Shown piece after piece: positions 1 to 8,485 of a stretch of DNA of 15,589 bases (its first letter is position 1; each line of letters begins with the position of its first letter). This stretch comes from Pseudomonadota bacterium (GTDB taxonomy: Bacteria > Pseudomonadota > Alphaproteobacteria > Rhizobiales > Xanthobacteraceae). Both the position numbers and the translations under genes were made by a program. The notes below the pieces were generated by a model that was given only the letters and a program-made list of their open reading frames with translations, searched no databases and had not been told where the DNA came from. Location: positions 1 to 15,589 of the forward strand of contig JAEWFG010000148.1 of the NCBI GenBank assembly GCA_023388935.1, read 5' to 3'.

Positions 1-1
1 G

Positions 2-160
2 ATCACAATCAAGGGTAAGCCAGTCAAAGCTTCTGCGGATCGCAAAACGATCCATCAGTACGCACCAGGATGGGATGACGCCCTTACCTGGGAAATCGGC
101 CGCCATCGCGAAGCGATCTTTGAGAAATTGATGCCGTTCTTTGAAGCCCAGAACGGATAG
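2..160 (+). CDS. C-terminal fragment of an unknown protein (truncated by window edge)
   Basis: An open frame enters from the left edge and ends at TAG 158-160, giving 52 residues with no start codon in the window. The tail is rich in charged and aromatic residues (WDDALTWEIGRHREAIFEKL, then MPFFEAQNG) and looks like the end of a soluble helical protein. Composition is protein-like, with two Trp, several Glu and Lys, and no Arg/Pro runs typical of antisense shadows. I do not recognise the family. It ends 8 bases before the ParA/TraL-like remnant at 169, so the two were probably cotranscribed as part of a mobilisation or maintenance gene set. That role is inferred only from position. Confidence 0.55.
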   Translation: MTIKGKPVKASADRKTIHQYAPGWDDALTWEIGRHREAIFEKLMPFFEAQNG

Positions 161-168
161 TCGGTTAG

Positions 169-611
169 GTGTCAATCGGCTCCCCAACTTTGACCCCCCG
201 TATTGCAGGCCTAACAACAGACGTACAGGAGCGCTTGCGTGCCAAGCTCGGCGACGACGTCGTCACGATCGACACCGATCTGCTTGATGCGGCATCCGAG
301 GACCCGCTCGCGCTGTTGCGGGCATTCTCGCCATTCACCAGCGCCATCGCTCACTCGGCGGAGAATGGCGGCAGCGTCGTGCTGGACGCTGCGGCCGCTG
401 GGACGTGCCGGTCCTGAAATTCATGCGCGAGATGCGTCTCGACAAGGTTGTGACCGAGAGCGGCGGCCAATTGATCGTCGCGCTCGTGACAACGTCCAAT
501 GTGGATGCCATGCGTGCGATGATTTCATCCACCGAACTGGTGCGTGGCGCGCTGCCGCTTCCGCACAGCCGTGACATAGCTGTGTCGAAAGAGGCAATTC
601 GAATACTTTGA
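169..611 (+). pseudogene. ParA/TraL-like ATPase remnant, N-truncated and frameshifted
   Basis: Two adjacent open frames join into one plausible protein. The first (from GTG 169) carries DDVVTIDTDLLDAA and ends its good sequence at GGSVVLDAAA. The second carries WDVPVLKFMREMRLDKVV, then GGQLIVALVTTSNVDAMRAM, and stops at TGA 609-611. The switch lies at about 390-399 and is explained by loss of one base. The hydrophobic strand plus Asp (SVVLD), the following W/D-V-P-V-L segment and the later LIVALVTT strand resemble the second half of ParA/MinD-like ATPases of the TraL type found near mobilisation genes. No Walker A (GKGGxGKT) motif is present, so the N-terminal part is missing. Such ATPases take part in plasmid partition or transfer. 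This copy is probably inactive. Family assignment is moderate; the frameshift is clear if the two halves belong together. Confidence 0.45.
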
Positions 612-1265
612 GCGTGAGGTCAACGAGCAAATTTCAGCGAAAAGAGCCGGCCGTGGCAACGGAGCTGACTACCAAGAAACAGGTCAAGTGGGACAACCGC
701 ATTCGTGAGAAGTGTCTGTTCCCTGTTAGGCGGGAAATACCAGCGCACTTTTGTCGAGTTTTGAGAAGCGCAGGCCCTCTCCGGAGGCGATCGAGTGGCC
801 CACGACCACCGTGCTCGCGGTGCGCCTGGGTGCAATTGTTGAGATAGTTGCTCACAGCAAAGCTGCCTGGCGGATCGATTTCCAGCACGAGCGAGCGGAT
901 TGCGGTGCATCAGCGCATGAGCGGCGATCACAAGCACATCACCGTGCCGGAGCAACAAGGCTTCCAACCATCGCTGCTACCGCGGCTCGACCATCGTCGC
1001 ATCCACATGGACGCCACCGCGATCGGCCCGGCGACAACGCGTTGTGCGTCCTCAATCTGGATGCGCGCTCGCCCGCCGCGTCATTTGGCCGCCTTAAACT
1101 GGAGGATCGGCCGCCTCAAGAAGCTAATCTGGCCAACATCGCATCTGCATTTTAGACTTAGGTGCGAGACCCCGTTAATAACTGTTGAGTATCAGTATTC
1201 TGTCGCGACGCGACGTTCGAAGAGCAATCGATTATATGAGCCGCGATTGCGGCAGGGTGTGCAGA
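612..1265. other. Gene-poor stretch, probably decayed
   Basis: About 650 bases without a supportable gene. Open frames exist on both strands, but their translations are Arg/Ser/His/Pro-rich, lack recognisable motifs and overlap one another, as expected for non-coding GC-rich DNA or old gene debris. A drop in GC towards the 3' end (about 1140-1260) marks the upstream region of the next small gene. I see no tRNA, transposase motif or clear inverted repeat. Confidence 0.4.
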
Positions 1266-1607
1266 ATGAAGATGAACTTTCGTGACCTCAAGCATTTCGG
1301 CCTCAATGAGCGTCAGAGCAAGTTGCTGATGAATGTATTAAACGGGATTTCAATTCATCCTAATTTCTTTCCTACAACCAGTTGGCTGAGCGGCCAAGTT
1401 TACGCGGCTCTCGAAGAAAGCAACTGCGATTTCTCAGAGTTCGGGATGGACCTAGGGTTGGGTGAACGCAATCCAGAGGTTCCCCACGAGTACCAAGATC
1501 TTCTTGAAAAGCTACAATTGTTGGCCGATTGGCAATCGGCATCGCTGTATTTCTACGCCTGTGGTTTTTTTGAGGGACAGAAATGGGTTCTCTCTGCCGG
1601 TTCGTAA
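1266..1607 (+). CDS. Hypothetical 113-aa protein
   Basis: ATG 1266 is preceded by AGGG at 1254-1257 with an 8-base gap. An in-frame ATG at 1236 would add ten residues and cannot be excluded. The protein has a natural composition (LNERQSKLLMNVLNGISIHP; later EYQDLLEKLQLLADWQSASL) with predicted helices, many aromatics and an acidic middle. No signal peptide, membrane segment or metal-binding motif is visible, and I do not recognise a family. The gene is clearly less GC-rich than its neighbours, which suggests recent acquisition. It stands alone, with gene-poor DNA on both sides. Confidence 0.5.
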   Translation: MKMNFRDLKHFGLNERQSKLLMNVLNGISIHPNFFPTTSWLSGQVYAALEESNCDFSEFGMDLGLGERNPEVPHEYQDLLEKLQLLADWQSASLYFYACGFFEGQKWVLSAGS

Positions 1608-2087
1608 TGGTGCGTACGGCACTCTGCTCTGTAGCTGGCGCGAGGTGACAAAGAATCTTCCAGCGTCGCAGACGTGCGGCAAAAAGATCGGCAGCCGCCT
1701 TTGACCCGCATTTTCTATGCATACACTCCTCGAAGTCGGCAGTGCGGTCCTTCGGCAGCGGCGCCAGTGCTTTCTTCTCGAGGCGATCCGCTTGGCGCAG
1801 TTGGCTTGCGCCGGCAGACTATCTCGTCAACAAAAGCCCGGTAGGGTGCCTCGCAGCAACAGCGCATCCCCCAGGCTCATTTGAGATGACCGTGCGGGCT
1901 CTCGATGGGGCCGCTCCAGTTCTAATGCACGATTCCCACATTGCCGCGCGTCGGCACCGTGCCGTAGTGGCCGCATCAATGCGGCGTAGCGCTGTGTCAG
2001 ATCTCCCGCGTGTCGGCCGCTAGATTGCGGAATGCTGAAGCGATTATCACTTTAGTCCGGTGTCGCGCCTGCTCGATCGGACTCGCC

Positions 2088-2110
2088 GAATGCGAAAACT
2101 TTTCGCATTC
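2088..2110. repeat. Perfect 23-base palindrome, arms GAATGCGAAAA / TTTTCGCATTC
   Basis: The arms are 11 bases each around a single central C at 2099, with no mismatch. A very similar palindrome occurs at 15241-15264 (shared half-site AATGCGAA/TTCGCATT). Both lie in non-coding DNA of the mobile-element flanks. It could be a dimeric repressor operator, a partition or recombination site, or a dispersed palindromic repeat. The sequence alone does not decide. Confidence 0.7.
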
Positions 2111-2388
2111 ATTGCGAGGGAAACGCAGAAGTTCGCGCAAGATGCCATCATTGCATTGAGCGGTACGGAGAGGATGTGTATCTCGTGCCGCTCAGCGCTG
2201 GGCCGGATCACGCCGCTCCGTCGGTTGACGAGGAGGTCATTGGCGAGCCTTTCTGAGCGGTCGCCAAACCTTTCTCTGCAGCGGCGCATTGCCGCTGGTG
2301 CGGCGCGGATTTTCAAGTGATGAGCAGAGCAGCCGTCAGCGTGGCCTTGAAGTTTATCTTTCCTCCTCGGGATTTGCAGGACGGGATG

Positions 2389-2402
2389 TTAGCGATTGCT
2401 AA
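2389..2402. promoter_or_regulatory. Small inverted repeat 27 bases before the relaxase start
   Basis: TTAGC and GCTAA flank a GATT loop, in a locally AT-richer patch directly before GTG 2430. It could be part of an origin of transfer or an operator for the relaxase gene, or chance. It is short (5-bp stem). Confidence 0.25.
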
Positions 2403-2429
2403 TGTGCTTTATACGTTCGGAGTCAAATC

Positions 2430-4289
2430 GTGTTCAGTTCGATCCACTTCGGCATCGTTCAGTCGTCCCGGAAATATACAGCTATCGCGCGCCTGGCCTA
2501 CCAAACCTGCTCGTCCGCCTGCGATCAATTCGGGCGCGTCGACTACCAGCGCTATGCCTGCTTTCGCGTCGGTGGGGGCGTGCTGCTGCCAACGGACGCG
2601 CCAGCGAGCTTCGCCGAATGGGAGAATTTTTACCCGATGGCGGCCTTCAGAGAAACGCGGCGGAATGCGCAGCACGGGCGAATTCTTGATTTTGCACTTC
2701 CGCGCGCGGTGCCCCGCGAGCAGCTGGTGCCGCTTGCGGCCTTTGCGCTGCTGCCCTTCGTCCAGCTCGGGATGGCCGTGCGGCTCGACGTTGAGTGTGT
2801 GCCCGCGAGTGATGGTGAACCGAACCCGCACGCCCACGCCTGGCTCGCACAGCGCGTGCTGGAGCAAGACGGTTTTGGTCTGAAGGAGCGCAGTTGGAAC
2901 ACGCTGTTCCGACGCGACGGCGGGAAGTACGTGCGGGCCCTTGTCGCGGCGCGGTTGACGCTTGGTTGCGCGATCCTTGGCGTTGAAGCCTATGTCGATC
3001 CACGTTCGAACCATATGAAGGGAGCCGGTACTCCGGAGCAGCGCCTGTCGCCAGTGTCTATTAAGATTCACAATGATGGTGGGTATGCCCCTGAGTTCGA
3101 ACAGCTGAAGGAAAGCCGTCGGCTGAAGCGAGCTCACGCGGCACCGAAGACTTCTCCGGAGCCGGAGGATCCGACCATGACGGTGACGAACGCGGCTCTG
3201 TATCGCATCATTGATGAGGAGGCCGCTGAATTCCGGAAGGAGTTCATGGATGCGGCGGAGAAGGCGGGTTATGCGCTGGAAAGCAACCTCGACGCAGTAA
3301 CGGGCTTGCCGACGCTGTCGTTGATTGGGACGTCTGTCACTTTCGATGGTCGCGCAGTCAGGATCGCGCCAACGGCCACTTCGGAAGATGCGGTCCTCGT
3401 CGCGCACTTGGTGCGTCAGCTCGAGTGGCCGGCTCTGGTAGTCGAGGGAGGTGCGCGCCTTGCCGACGCGATGGTGATCGCGGCCGCCGACGAAGGTGTG
3501 TTCATGATCAATCGAGCCCCCTCTGCCGCTGCCCGGGATATCATCTCGCGGGCATTTTTCGGCGAGCTGAAGGCGGCGATCGCGCGCCATGATCCGCTCG
3601 GGGTGGCAGTCCTGGCGGATTTCGAGGCGAGCACGGCTGGCGCGAAGGTGGACGGGCCAGAGGCTTCCATGCAAGTGGAGGCAGCCAGCGAAGGCGATTC
3701 TGCATCGGCGGTAGATCTGCCGTCCCCGAATATTGTTCCGGTCCAGCCGGGCATGATCCCCGGGACGGTGTCGATCGCTACGACGCCGGGCAACGGTGCT
3801 CGCGGCCTGGCCGCTGGCTCCGACGCGGGGCAGACCGCTTCACCGTCCGAAGCGATCGACGATTTGGAAAGCCTGCCGGACGGCAATTCGTGGAAGATCG
3901 GACCTGATCCGGGTGCGCTGGCACAAAAAAATGCCCGCTACTTGGAGGCCTATGCCGAGCGGCAGCAGCAAAAGCTCGAGGTCGTTGACGAGATCATGCG
4001 CCGGCTGCGCAATCGATCGTCGGGGCTTCGGAGCGGACCCCTCCGCCAACCCTGGGCTCTGGCTTCCCGCTATCCACCGAGGACCCTAAGCCGATCTCGT
4101 GGTGACCCAGCGCATTGCGGCTTGCCACTCGTTGGGCGCTTGCGAGGCAAGTGCTCGACGCGCGAAGCGCCGCGTCCTTGTCGCGCCGAACTGTGTGGCG
4201 GCGGCCCATCCGCGAACGATGGCCGTCTCTCGATCGGCAGAGCACCAGTCTGTCTCGAGGGGCTGCCGCTCGCATTTCGTCAACCGTGA
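2430..4289 (+). CDS. MobA/MobL family relaxase (MOBQ type), C-terminus possibly frameshifted
   Basis: Relaxases of this family nick one strand at an origin of transfer through a Tyr and stay bound to the DNA during conjugation. GTG 2430 follows GGAG (2419-2422) by 7 bases. The N-terminal relaxase domain (about residues 1-200) shows the family order: IHFGIVQSSRKYTAIARLAY, where Y24 is the likely nicking Tyr; then ILDFALPRAVPREQ (85-98); then the histidine motif NPHAHAWLAQRV (132-143) and DGFGLKERSWN. Residues about 285-365 (TGLPTLSLIG, LEWPALVVEGGARLADAM) resemble the LPD7-type accessory domain seen in relaxases. A linker rich in Ala/Ser/Pro and a short helix (YLEAYAERQQQKLEVVDEIM) follow. After about residue 527 the reading becomes Arg/Cys/Pro-rich and unconvincing, while another frame gives a Pro-rich tail ending in PLSTEDPKPISW and TGA 4103-4105. 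A frameshift near 4000-4020 is therefore likely. Whether it still acts is uncertain; no intact accessory genes are adjacent. Confidence 0.8.
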   Translation: MFSSIHFGIVQSSRKYTAIARLAYQTCSSACDQFGRVDYQRYACFRVGGGVLLPTDAPASFAEWENFYPMAAFRETRRNAQHGRILDFALPRAVPREQLVPLAAFALLPFVQLGMAVRLDVECVPASDGEPNPHAHAWLAQRVLEQDGFGLKERSWNTLFRRDGGKYVRALVAARLTLGCAILGVEAYVDPRSNHMKGAGTPEQRLSPVSIKIHNDGGYAPEFEQLKESRRLKRAHAAPKTSPEPEDPTMTVTNAALYRIIDEEAAEFRKEFMDAAEKAGYALESNLDAVTGLPTLSLIGTSVTFDGRAVRIAPTATSEDAVLVAHLVRQLEWPALVVEGGARLADAMVIAAADEGVFMINRAPSAAARDIISRAFFGELKAAIARHDPLGVAVLADFEASTAGAKVDGPEASMQVEAASEGDSASAVDLPSPNIVPVQPGMIPGTVSIATTPGNGARGLAAGSDAGQTASPSEAIDDLESLPDGNSWKIGPDPGALAQKNARYLEAYAERQQQKLEVVDEIMRRLRNRSSGLRSGPLRQPWALASRYPPRTLSRSRGDPAHCGLPLVGRLRGKCSTREAPRPCRAELCGGGPSANDGRLSIGRAPVCLEGLPLAFRQP

Positions 4290-5055
4290 ATCCTCGAAAG
4301 GCAGCGGGCTAGATATTCCGTGAACAGGTCCCGCGTAAGGCGCTACTTCGCATACCTGCGAAGCCAACCGCTCTCGACCGCATGCTTGATGCAGGCGGCG
4401 AACTCCGGGCGAGTGGCCTTGAGCTTGTAGGGAAAGGGAGCCGCCTACTGCGCTATGCCATGCTTAGCACCAACGGGAGCCAGTACGTCCCGGAGCGGCT
4501 GATCGCCGAGATCTATGAGTTGTGCTCGCAGCTGTCGCACGGCGCGGCCTGGGCCTTCGAGCGGACGCTTGACACCGGATTGGTGCTCGCCGCTGCGCTC
4601 GATCGTCGTGCCGTCGTTCAGGACGAGCCGAACTTGCCTGGCCGATTGTGTCCGGCTGCTGCCGACGCCAACGCCGCACGATTCTGAGCACTGCGCGGAG
4701 CACCAAAGGGTTGGCAAGGCGCTGCTCCAGCCTTTCATGCGAGCGCAATGATGCGGAGCAAGAGCTCTGCTGCGATCTCGAGCGGCTCCCAACACTATGG
4801 GACGAGCTCAGTTGTGGTCACGCGGAATCGGATAGGGGAGTGGTGCAGTATCAGGCCGTAGGACTAATGCGGAGTCCGATGAACGTTCTGCGTAGATGCT
4901 GCGCCAATGCTGAGAGGCGCGCCCAAGAGGATTCCGAGGAACACTCTTCGGACGAAGATCAAGACATCTACTATCCGAAGCTGATACTTTCTGAAGCTGA
5001 AGGACGGATAAGCGGCATCTTGATAGATCATCGCGGCGGAGAGCAAAGACGCCAA
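4290..5055. other. Gene debris between relaxase and the metabolic locus
   Basis: About 770 bases without an intact gene. A short natural-looking minus-strand tail is entered separately (4343-4444). A plus-strand frame at 4382-4687 (101 codons) includes a fairly protein-like middle (YVPERLIAEIYELCSQLSHG) but has no ribosome-binding site and no recognisable family. A minus-strand frame at 4864-5055 right after the GlcG-type gene has one hydrophobic run (FVRRVFLGILLGAPLSIGAA) and only a TTG start. I would not call either as a gene. Confidence 0.35.
4343..4444 (-). pseudogene. Orphan C-terminal protein tail (remnant)
   Basis: On the minus strand a 33-residue open stretch between two stop codons reads like the end of a real protein: PFPYKLKATRPEFAACIKHA followed by VESGWLRRYAK and TAG. 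Its amino-acid mix (Tyr, Phe, Trp, Cys, alternating charged residues) differs from the surrounding noise. There is no start codon, so it is best read as what remains of a gene broken or deleted upstream. The family is not recognised. Confidence 0.3.
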
Positions 5056-5484
5056 CTATCCTGCGTTCGCCTTCAGTCCCGCCGCCTGGATGCCGGCCAC
5101 CGCGCAGGCCTCGTCATTGTCTGAGGTGTCGCCGGAGATGCCGACGGCGCCGAGGAGGGTCGCGCCATCCATGATCAGTACGCCACCGGGGACCGGCACC
5201 AGGGCGCCCTTGGCGATCGTGTTCACGGCGTCGATGAAATAGGGCTGCTCCTGCGCGCGCTGAAACAGGGCGCGCGAGCCCATGCCCATCGCGAGCGCAC
5301 CATAGGCCTTGCCGTTCGCAATCTCAGCGCGCATCAGGCTGGTGCCGTCCTGCGCCGCCGCGAGCTTGAGTACGCCGCGGGCGTCCAGGATGGTGACGAC
5401 CAGCGGCTTCAGTTTCAGCTCCGTGGACTTTGCGAAGGCGGCGTCGAGGATCTTGCGGGCGACTTCGAGCGTGAGTTCAGCCAT
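5056..5484 (-). CDS. GlcG/HbpS-type (DUF336) small protein
   Basis: A 142-residue protein, the usual size for this family. The start is ATG 5482-5484 (MAELTLEVARKILDAAFAKS) with AAAGGA upstream; a longer TTG start at 5502 is unlikely. Family marks are the opening two-helix segment, LVVTILDARGVLKLAAAQDG, and the conserved GALVPVPGGVLIM ... GAVGISGDTSDNDEACA towards the end. Members are small cytoplasmic or secreted proteins, some of which bind heme or corrinoids, and they are found beside glycolate oxidase genes (E. coli GlcG) or diol dehydratases. The exact job is not established. The gene overlaps the end of the upstream flavoprotein gene by 8 bases, so they are surely cotranscribed and probably translationally coupled. 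This supports a role linked to 2-hydroxyacid oxidation. No signal peptide is visible. Confidence 0.9.
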   Translation of the reverse strand: MAELTLEVARKILDAAFAKSTELKLKPLVVTILDARGVLKLAAAQDGTSLMRAEIANGKAYGALAMGMGSRALFQRAQEQPYFIDAVNTIAKGALVPVPGGVLIMDGATLLGAVGISGDTSDNDEACAVAGIQAAGLKANAG

Positions 5485-8400
5485 GGCTGGGGTCCTTTGC
5501 AACAGGAGAAGTAGATTTAATATCGGCTCGGTCGAGGCTCATCGCCAACACGCGCGCTACGTGAAGCGCTTCGCGCTGCGTGCCATCGTGGATCTGGTGC
5601 CGGCAGGAGGTGCCGTCGGCGACAACGAGCGTCGCCTGGTCTGCACGTCGCACGGCGGGCAGCAGCGACGCCTCGGCCATCTCGATCGAGGCGTCATAGG
5701 TCTCAATGCCATAGCCGAAGGCGCCGGCCATGCCGCAGCAGCTCGACTCGATTGTCTCGACCTTCAGGCCCGGGACGAGGCGCAGCACCTTCTCGACCGG
5801 CTTGAAAGCGCTGAAGGATTTTTGATGGCAATGGCCGTGGACAACGGCCCGGTCGGCGACGGTGCCGAGCGGCAGCTGCAGCCGGCCGGCCTCGGCTTCG
5901 CGCACCAGGAATTCCTCGAACGTCAGCGCGTGGGCGCCGACCGCCTTAGCGTCGTTGTCCTTGCGCAGCGAGGCGAGCTCGTCGCGCAACGTCAGCAGGC
6001 AGCTCGGCTCCAGGCCGACAATCGGCACGCCGCGCGCGGCAAAAGGCGCGAAGGTGGTAACGAGCCGGTCGAGCTCGGACCTCGCTTCGTCGACGAGACC
6101 GGCGGACAGGAAGGTGCGGCCGCAGCACAGCGGCCGGTTGCCGCTCGCAGGCCTCGGCAGATGCACGCGATAGCCGCCGGCCGCGAGCACGCGCAGCGCG
6201 GCGTCGAGGTTTTCGCGCTCATAGATGCGGTTGAAGGTGTCGGCGAACAGCACGACCTCGCGGCCGGTCTCTGGCCCGATGCTAGCGGCATGCGGCGCAA
6301 ACACGTCCTTGCGGAAAGCGGGCAGGGCGCGGCGTGCGCTGATGCCGGCGAAGCGTTCGAACAGCTTTCGCAGCAGCGGGCTACGGTTGCGCAAATTGGC
6401 CAGCGGTGCGAAGCGCGAGGCGAGGCCGGCATAGCGCGGGAGATAGGCGACCAGGCGGTCGCGCAGCGTCAGGCCATGCGAGGCGGCGCGAGCGGCCAGT
6501 ACCTCGATCTTCACCTTGGCCATGTCGACGCCGGTCGGACATTCGCCGCGACAGCCCTTGCAGGAGACGCAGAGTTTCAGCGTCTCCATCATCTCGTCCG
6601 AGGCTAGCGCATCCGGGCCGAGCTGGCCGGAGATGGCGAGCCGTAGCGTGTTGGCGCGGCCGCGGGTGACGTCCTTCTCGTTGCGCGTCGCGCGGTAAGA
6701 CGGACACATCACGCCGCCCTCGAGCTTTCGGCAGGCGCCGTTGTTGTTGCACATCTCGACCGCGCCCTGGAAGCCGCCGCCCGCACCGGGATAAGCGGAC
6801 CAGTCGAGCCTGGTCTTCAGCTCGCCGACGCGATAGTCGGGCCGGTAGCGGAACAGCGAGCGGTCGTCCATCCTGGGCGCATCAACGATTTTGCCGGGAT
6901 TGAGGGCGCCATCGGGATCGAAGCGCTGCTTCACTTCCCTGAAGTCGGCGACGAGGCGCTGGCCGAACATCGCTTCGTGGAATTCCGAGCGCACCAGGCC
7001 GTCGCCGTGCTCGCCGGAATGCGAGCCCTTGTATTCGCGCACCAACGCGAAGGCTTCTTCGGCGATGGCGCGCATCGCCTTCACGTCTTTCTCCAGTTTC
7101 AAATTCAGGACGGGCCGCACATGCAGGCACCCCTCGGAGGCATGTGCATACATCGTGCCGCTAGTCCCGTGCTTGGCGAAGACCTCATTCAGCCGTGCGG
7201 TGTAGTCGGCGAGGTGCTGCAGCGGCACCGCGCAGTCCTCGACGAAGGAGACTGGCTTGCCCTCGCTCCTCATCGACATCATGACGTTGAGGCCGGCGGC
7301 GCGGAAATCGGCGATCCCGCTTTGGAGCGCGGGCTCGGTGATCTCGACCACGCCGCCCCACTTGCGCTTGTTGTTGTTCCAGCCGAAGCCGAGATCGCCC
7401 ATCAGCTCGCCGAGCTGCTTCAGGCGTTGCAGATTGTCGGCTTGGTCCTCTTCGGCGAACTCGACGACCAGCACGGCATCCGGATCACCCTTGATGGCGG
7501 CCGATATGACCGGCATGAACATCGCGATGTCGCGGCCGAGCGCGATCATGGTGCGGTCAACCAGCTCGACTGCGATCGGCTTGAGCTTGACCAGGTGCTG
7601 GGCGGCGTCCATCGCTTCGTAGAAGCTGCCGAAATGGCAGACGCCGAGCGCCTTGTTGCGGATGACGGGCCACAGCTTCAGCTCGACCTTGGTGGTGAAG
7701 GCCAGCGTGCCCTCGGAGCCGACGAGCAGATGCGCCATGTTGTTGCGCGCATTGCGTGGCGTCAGCGCGTCGAGATTGTAGCCGCCGACCCGACGCTGCA
7801 CTTTTGGAAATCGCGTCGCGATCTCTTCGGCCTCGCGAGCCCCGAGATCGAGCATGTCGCGGAACAGGGCCCGCGCGCCGTCGCTCGCATCAAAGTCGGA
7901 GAGATCGCGCGGCACCTCGCCGAACCGGATCAGCGTGCCGTCGGCGAGCGCGGCCTCCATCGACAGCGTGTTGTCGCGCATGGTGCCGTAGCGCAGCGAG
8001 CGGCCGCCGCAGGAATTGTTGCCGGCCATACCGCCGATAGTGGCGCGCGAGGCGGTGGAGACGTCGACCGGGAACCAGAGGCCATGCTTTTTGAGCTGGC
8101 GGTTGAGATCGTCCAGCACGATGCCCGGCTCGACCACGCAGGTCCGGTTGGCGACGTCGAGCGCCAGGATGTGGTTCAGGTGCTTGGAGAGATCTACCAC
8201 GAGACCGTCATTGACGGTCTGGCCGCATTGCGAGGTGCCGCCGCCGCGCGGGGTGACCTTCCGCCCCTCGTCGCGGGCAATCGCCAGCGCCCGCAGCGCC
8301 TCGTCCATGCTGCGGGGCACCACCACGCCCGCAGGCATGATCTGGTAGAACGAGGCATCAGTGGCGTAGCGGCCGCGACTGAAGGCGTCGAAAAGGACAT

Positions 8401-8485
8401 CGCCTTTAATTTCCCGGGCCAGGCGAGCCGCCAGGCCGTCCGTTTGGGCCGATTCTCGTGATTTTCCGGCTACTTCCGCCGCCAT
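5477..8485 (-). CDS. FAD-linked 2-hydroxyacid dehydrogenase fused to Fe-S/CCG module (GlcD-GlcF / YdiJ-like)
   Basis: 1002 residues from ATG 8483-8485; an upstream TTG start would add 54 unlikely residues. The N-terminal half is a FAD_binding_4 domain (about 45-190) with the pyrophosphate loop GGGTS (81-85) and GGMAGNNSCG (151-160), followed by a FAD-oxidase C domain with HSGEHGDG (489-496). The C-terminal half is a GlcF-like iron-sulfur part. It has an atypical Cys cluster (C579, C585, C594), a 4Fe-4S motif CVSCKGCRGECP (639-650), then CCG-type motifs LCCG (786-789), HGHCHQKS (883-890) and SSCCGMAGAFG (914-924). This fused layout and length match E. coli YdiJ-type D-2-hydroxyglutarate dehydrogenases and D-lactate/glycolate dehydrogenase fusions. 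It would oxidise a D-2-hydroxyacid at FAD and pass electrons through the Fe-S centres to the membrane chain. Neighbouring GlcG and serine-glyoxylate aminotransferase genes favour glycolate as substrate, but D-2-hydroxyglutarate or D-lactate remain possible. All expected motifs are intact. Confidence 0.93.
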   Translation of the reverse strand: MAAEVAGKSRESAQTDGLAARLAREIKGDVLFDAFSRGRYATDASFYQIMPAGVVVPRSMDEALRALAIARDEGRKVTPRGGGTSQCGQTVNDGLVVDLSKHLNHILALDVANRTCVVEPGIVLDDLNRQLKKHGLWFPVDVSTASRATIGGMAGNNSCGGRSLRYGTMRDNTLSMEAALADGTLIRFGEVPRDLSDFDASDGARALFRDMLDLGAREAEEIATRFPKVQRRVGGYNLDALTPRNARNNMAHLLVGSEGTLAFTTKVELKLWPVIRNKALGVCHFGSFYEAMDAAQHLVKLKPIAVELVDRTMIALGRDIAMFMPVISAAIKGDPDAVLVVEFAEEDQADNLQRLKQLGELMGDLGFGWNNNKRKWGGVVEITEPALQSGIADFRAAGLNVMMSMRSEGKPVSFVEDCAVPLQHLADYTARLNEVFAKHGTSGTMYAHASEGCLHVRPVLNLKLEKDVKAMRAIAEEAFALVREYKGSHSGEHGDGLVRSEFHEAMFGQRLVADFREVKQRFDPDGALNPGKIVDAPRMDDRSLFRYRPDYRVGELKTRLDWSAYPGAGGGFQGAVEMCNNNGACRKLEGGVMCPSYRATRNEKDVTRGRANTLRLAISGQLGPDALASDEMMETLKLCVSCKGCRGECPTGVDMAKVKIEVLAARAASHGLTLRDRLVAYLPRYAGLASRFAPLANLRNRSPLLRKLFERFAGISARRALPAFRKDVFAPHAASIGPETGREVVLFADTFNRIYERENLDAALRVLAAGGYRVHLPRPASGNRPLCCGRTFLSAGLVDEARSELDRLVTTFAPFAARGVPIVGLEPSCLLTLRDELASLRKDNDAKAVGAHALTFEEFLVREAEAGRLQLPLGTVADRAVVHGHCHQKSFSAFKPVEKVLRLVPGLKVETIESSCCGMAGAFGYGIETYDASIEMAEASLLPAVRRADQATLVVADGTSCRHQIHDGTQREALHVARVLAMSLDRADIKSTSPVAKDPSHG

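Larger units (their letters stand above)
1608..2429. other. Gene-poor stretch upstream of the MobA/MobL relaxase
   Basis: About 820 bases with no convincing gene. The short frames on either strand are basic and motif-free. The stretch holds a perfect 23-base palindrome (2088-2110) and a small hairpin close to the relaxase start (2389-2402). The upstream region of a relaxase gene is a usual place for an origin of transfer, but no known nic-site sequence is recognisable here. Confidence 0.4.

Noticed and set aside
620..967. Possible transposase remnant on the minus strand
   Set aside because: Some stretches look superficially protein-like, but no catalytic motif, inverted repeat ends or consistent frame supports an insertion sequence.
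2409..3674. 421-codon open frame on the minus strand
   Set aside because: It lies antisense to the MobA/MobL relaxase; its translation is Arg/His-rich with no motifs, while the plus strand shows clear relaxase motifs and a ribosome-binding site.
5309..6607. 432-codon plus-strand open frame
   Set aside because: Antisense shadow of the GlcG-type and dehydrogenase genes, caused by high GC at third codon positions.
6977..8461. 494-codon plus-strand open frame
   Set aside because: Antisense shadow of the FAD/Fe-S dehydrogenase; its product is Gln/His/Ala-rich and has no family motif.
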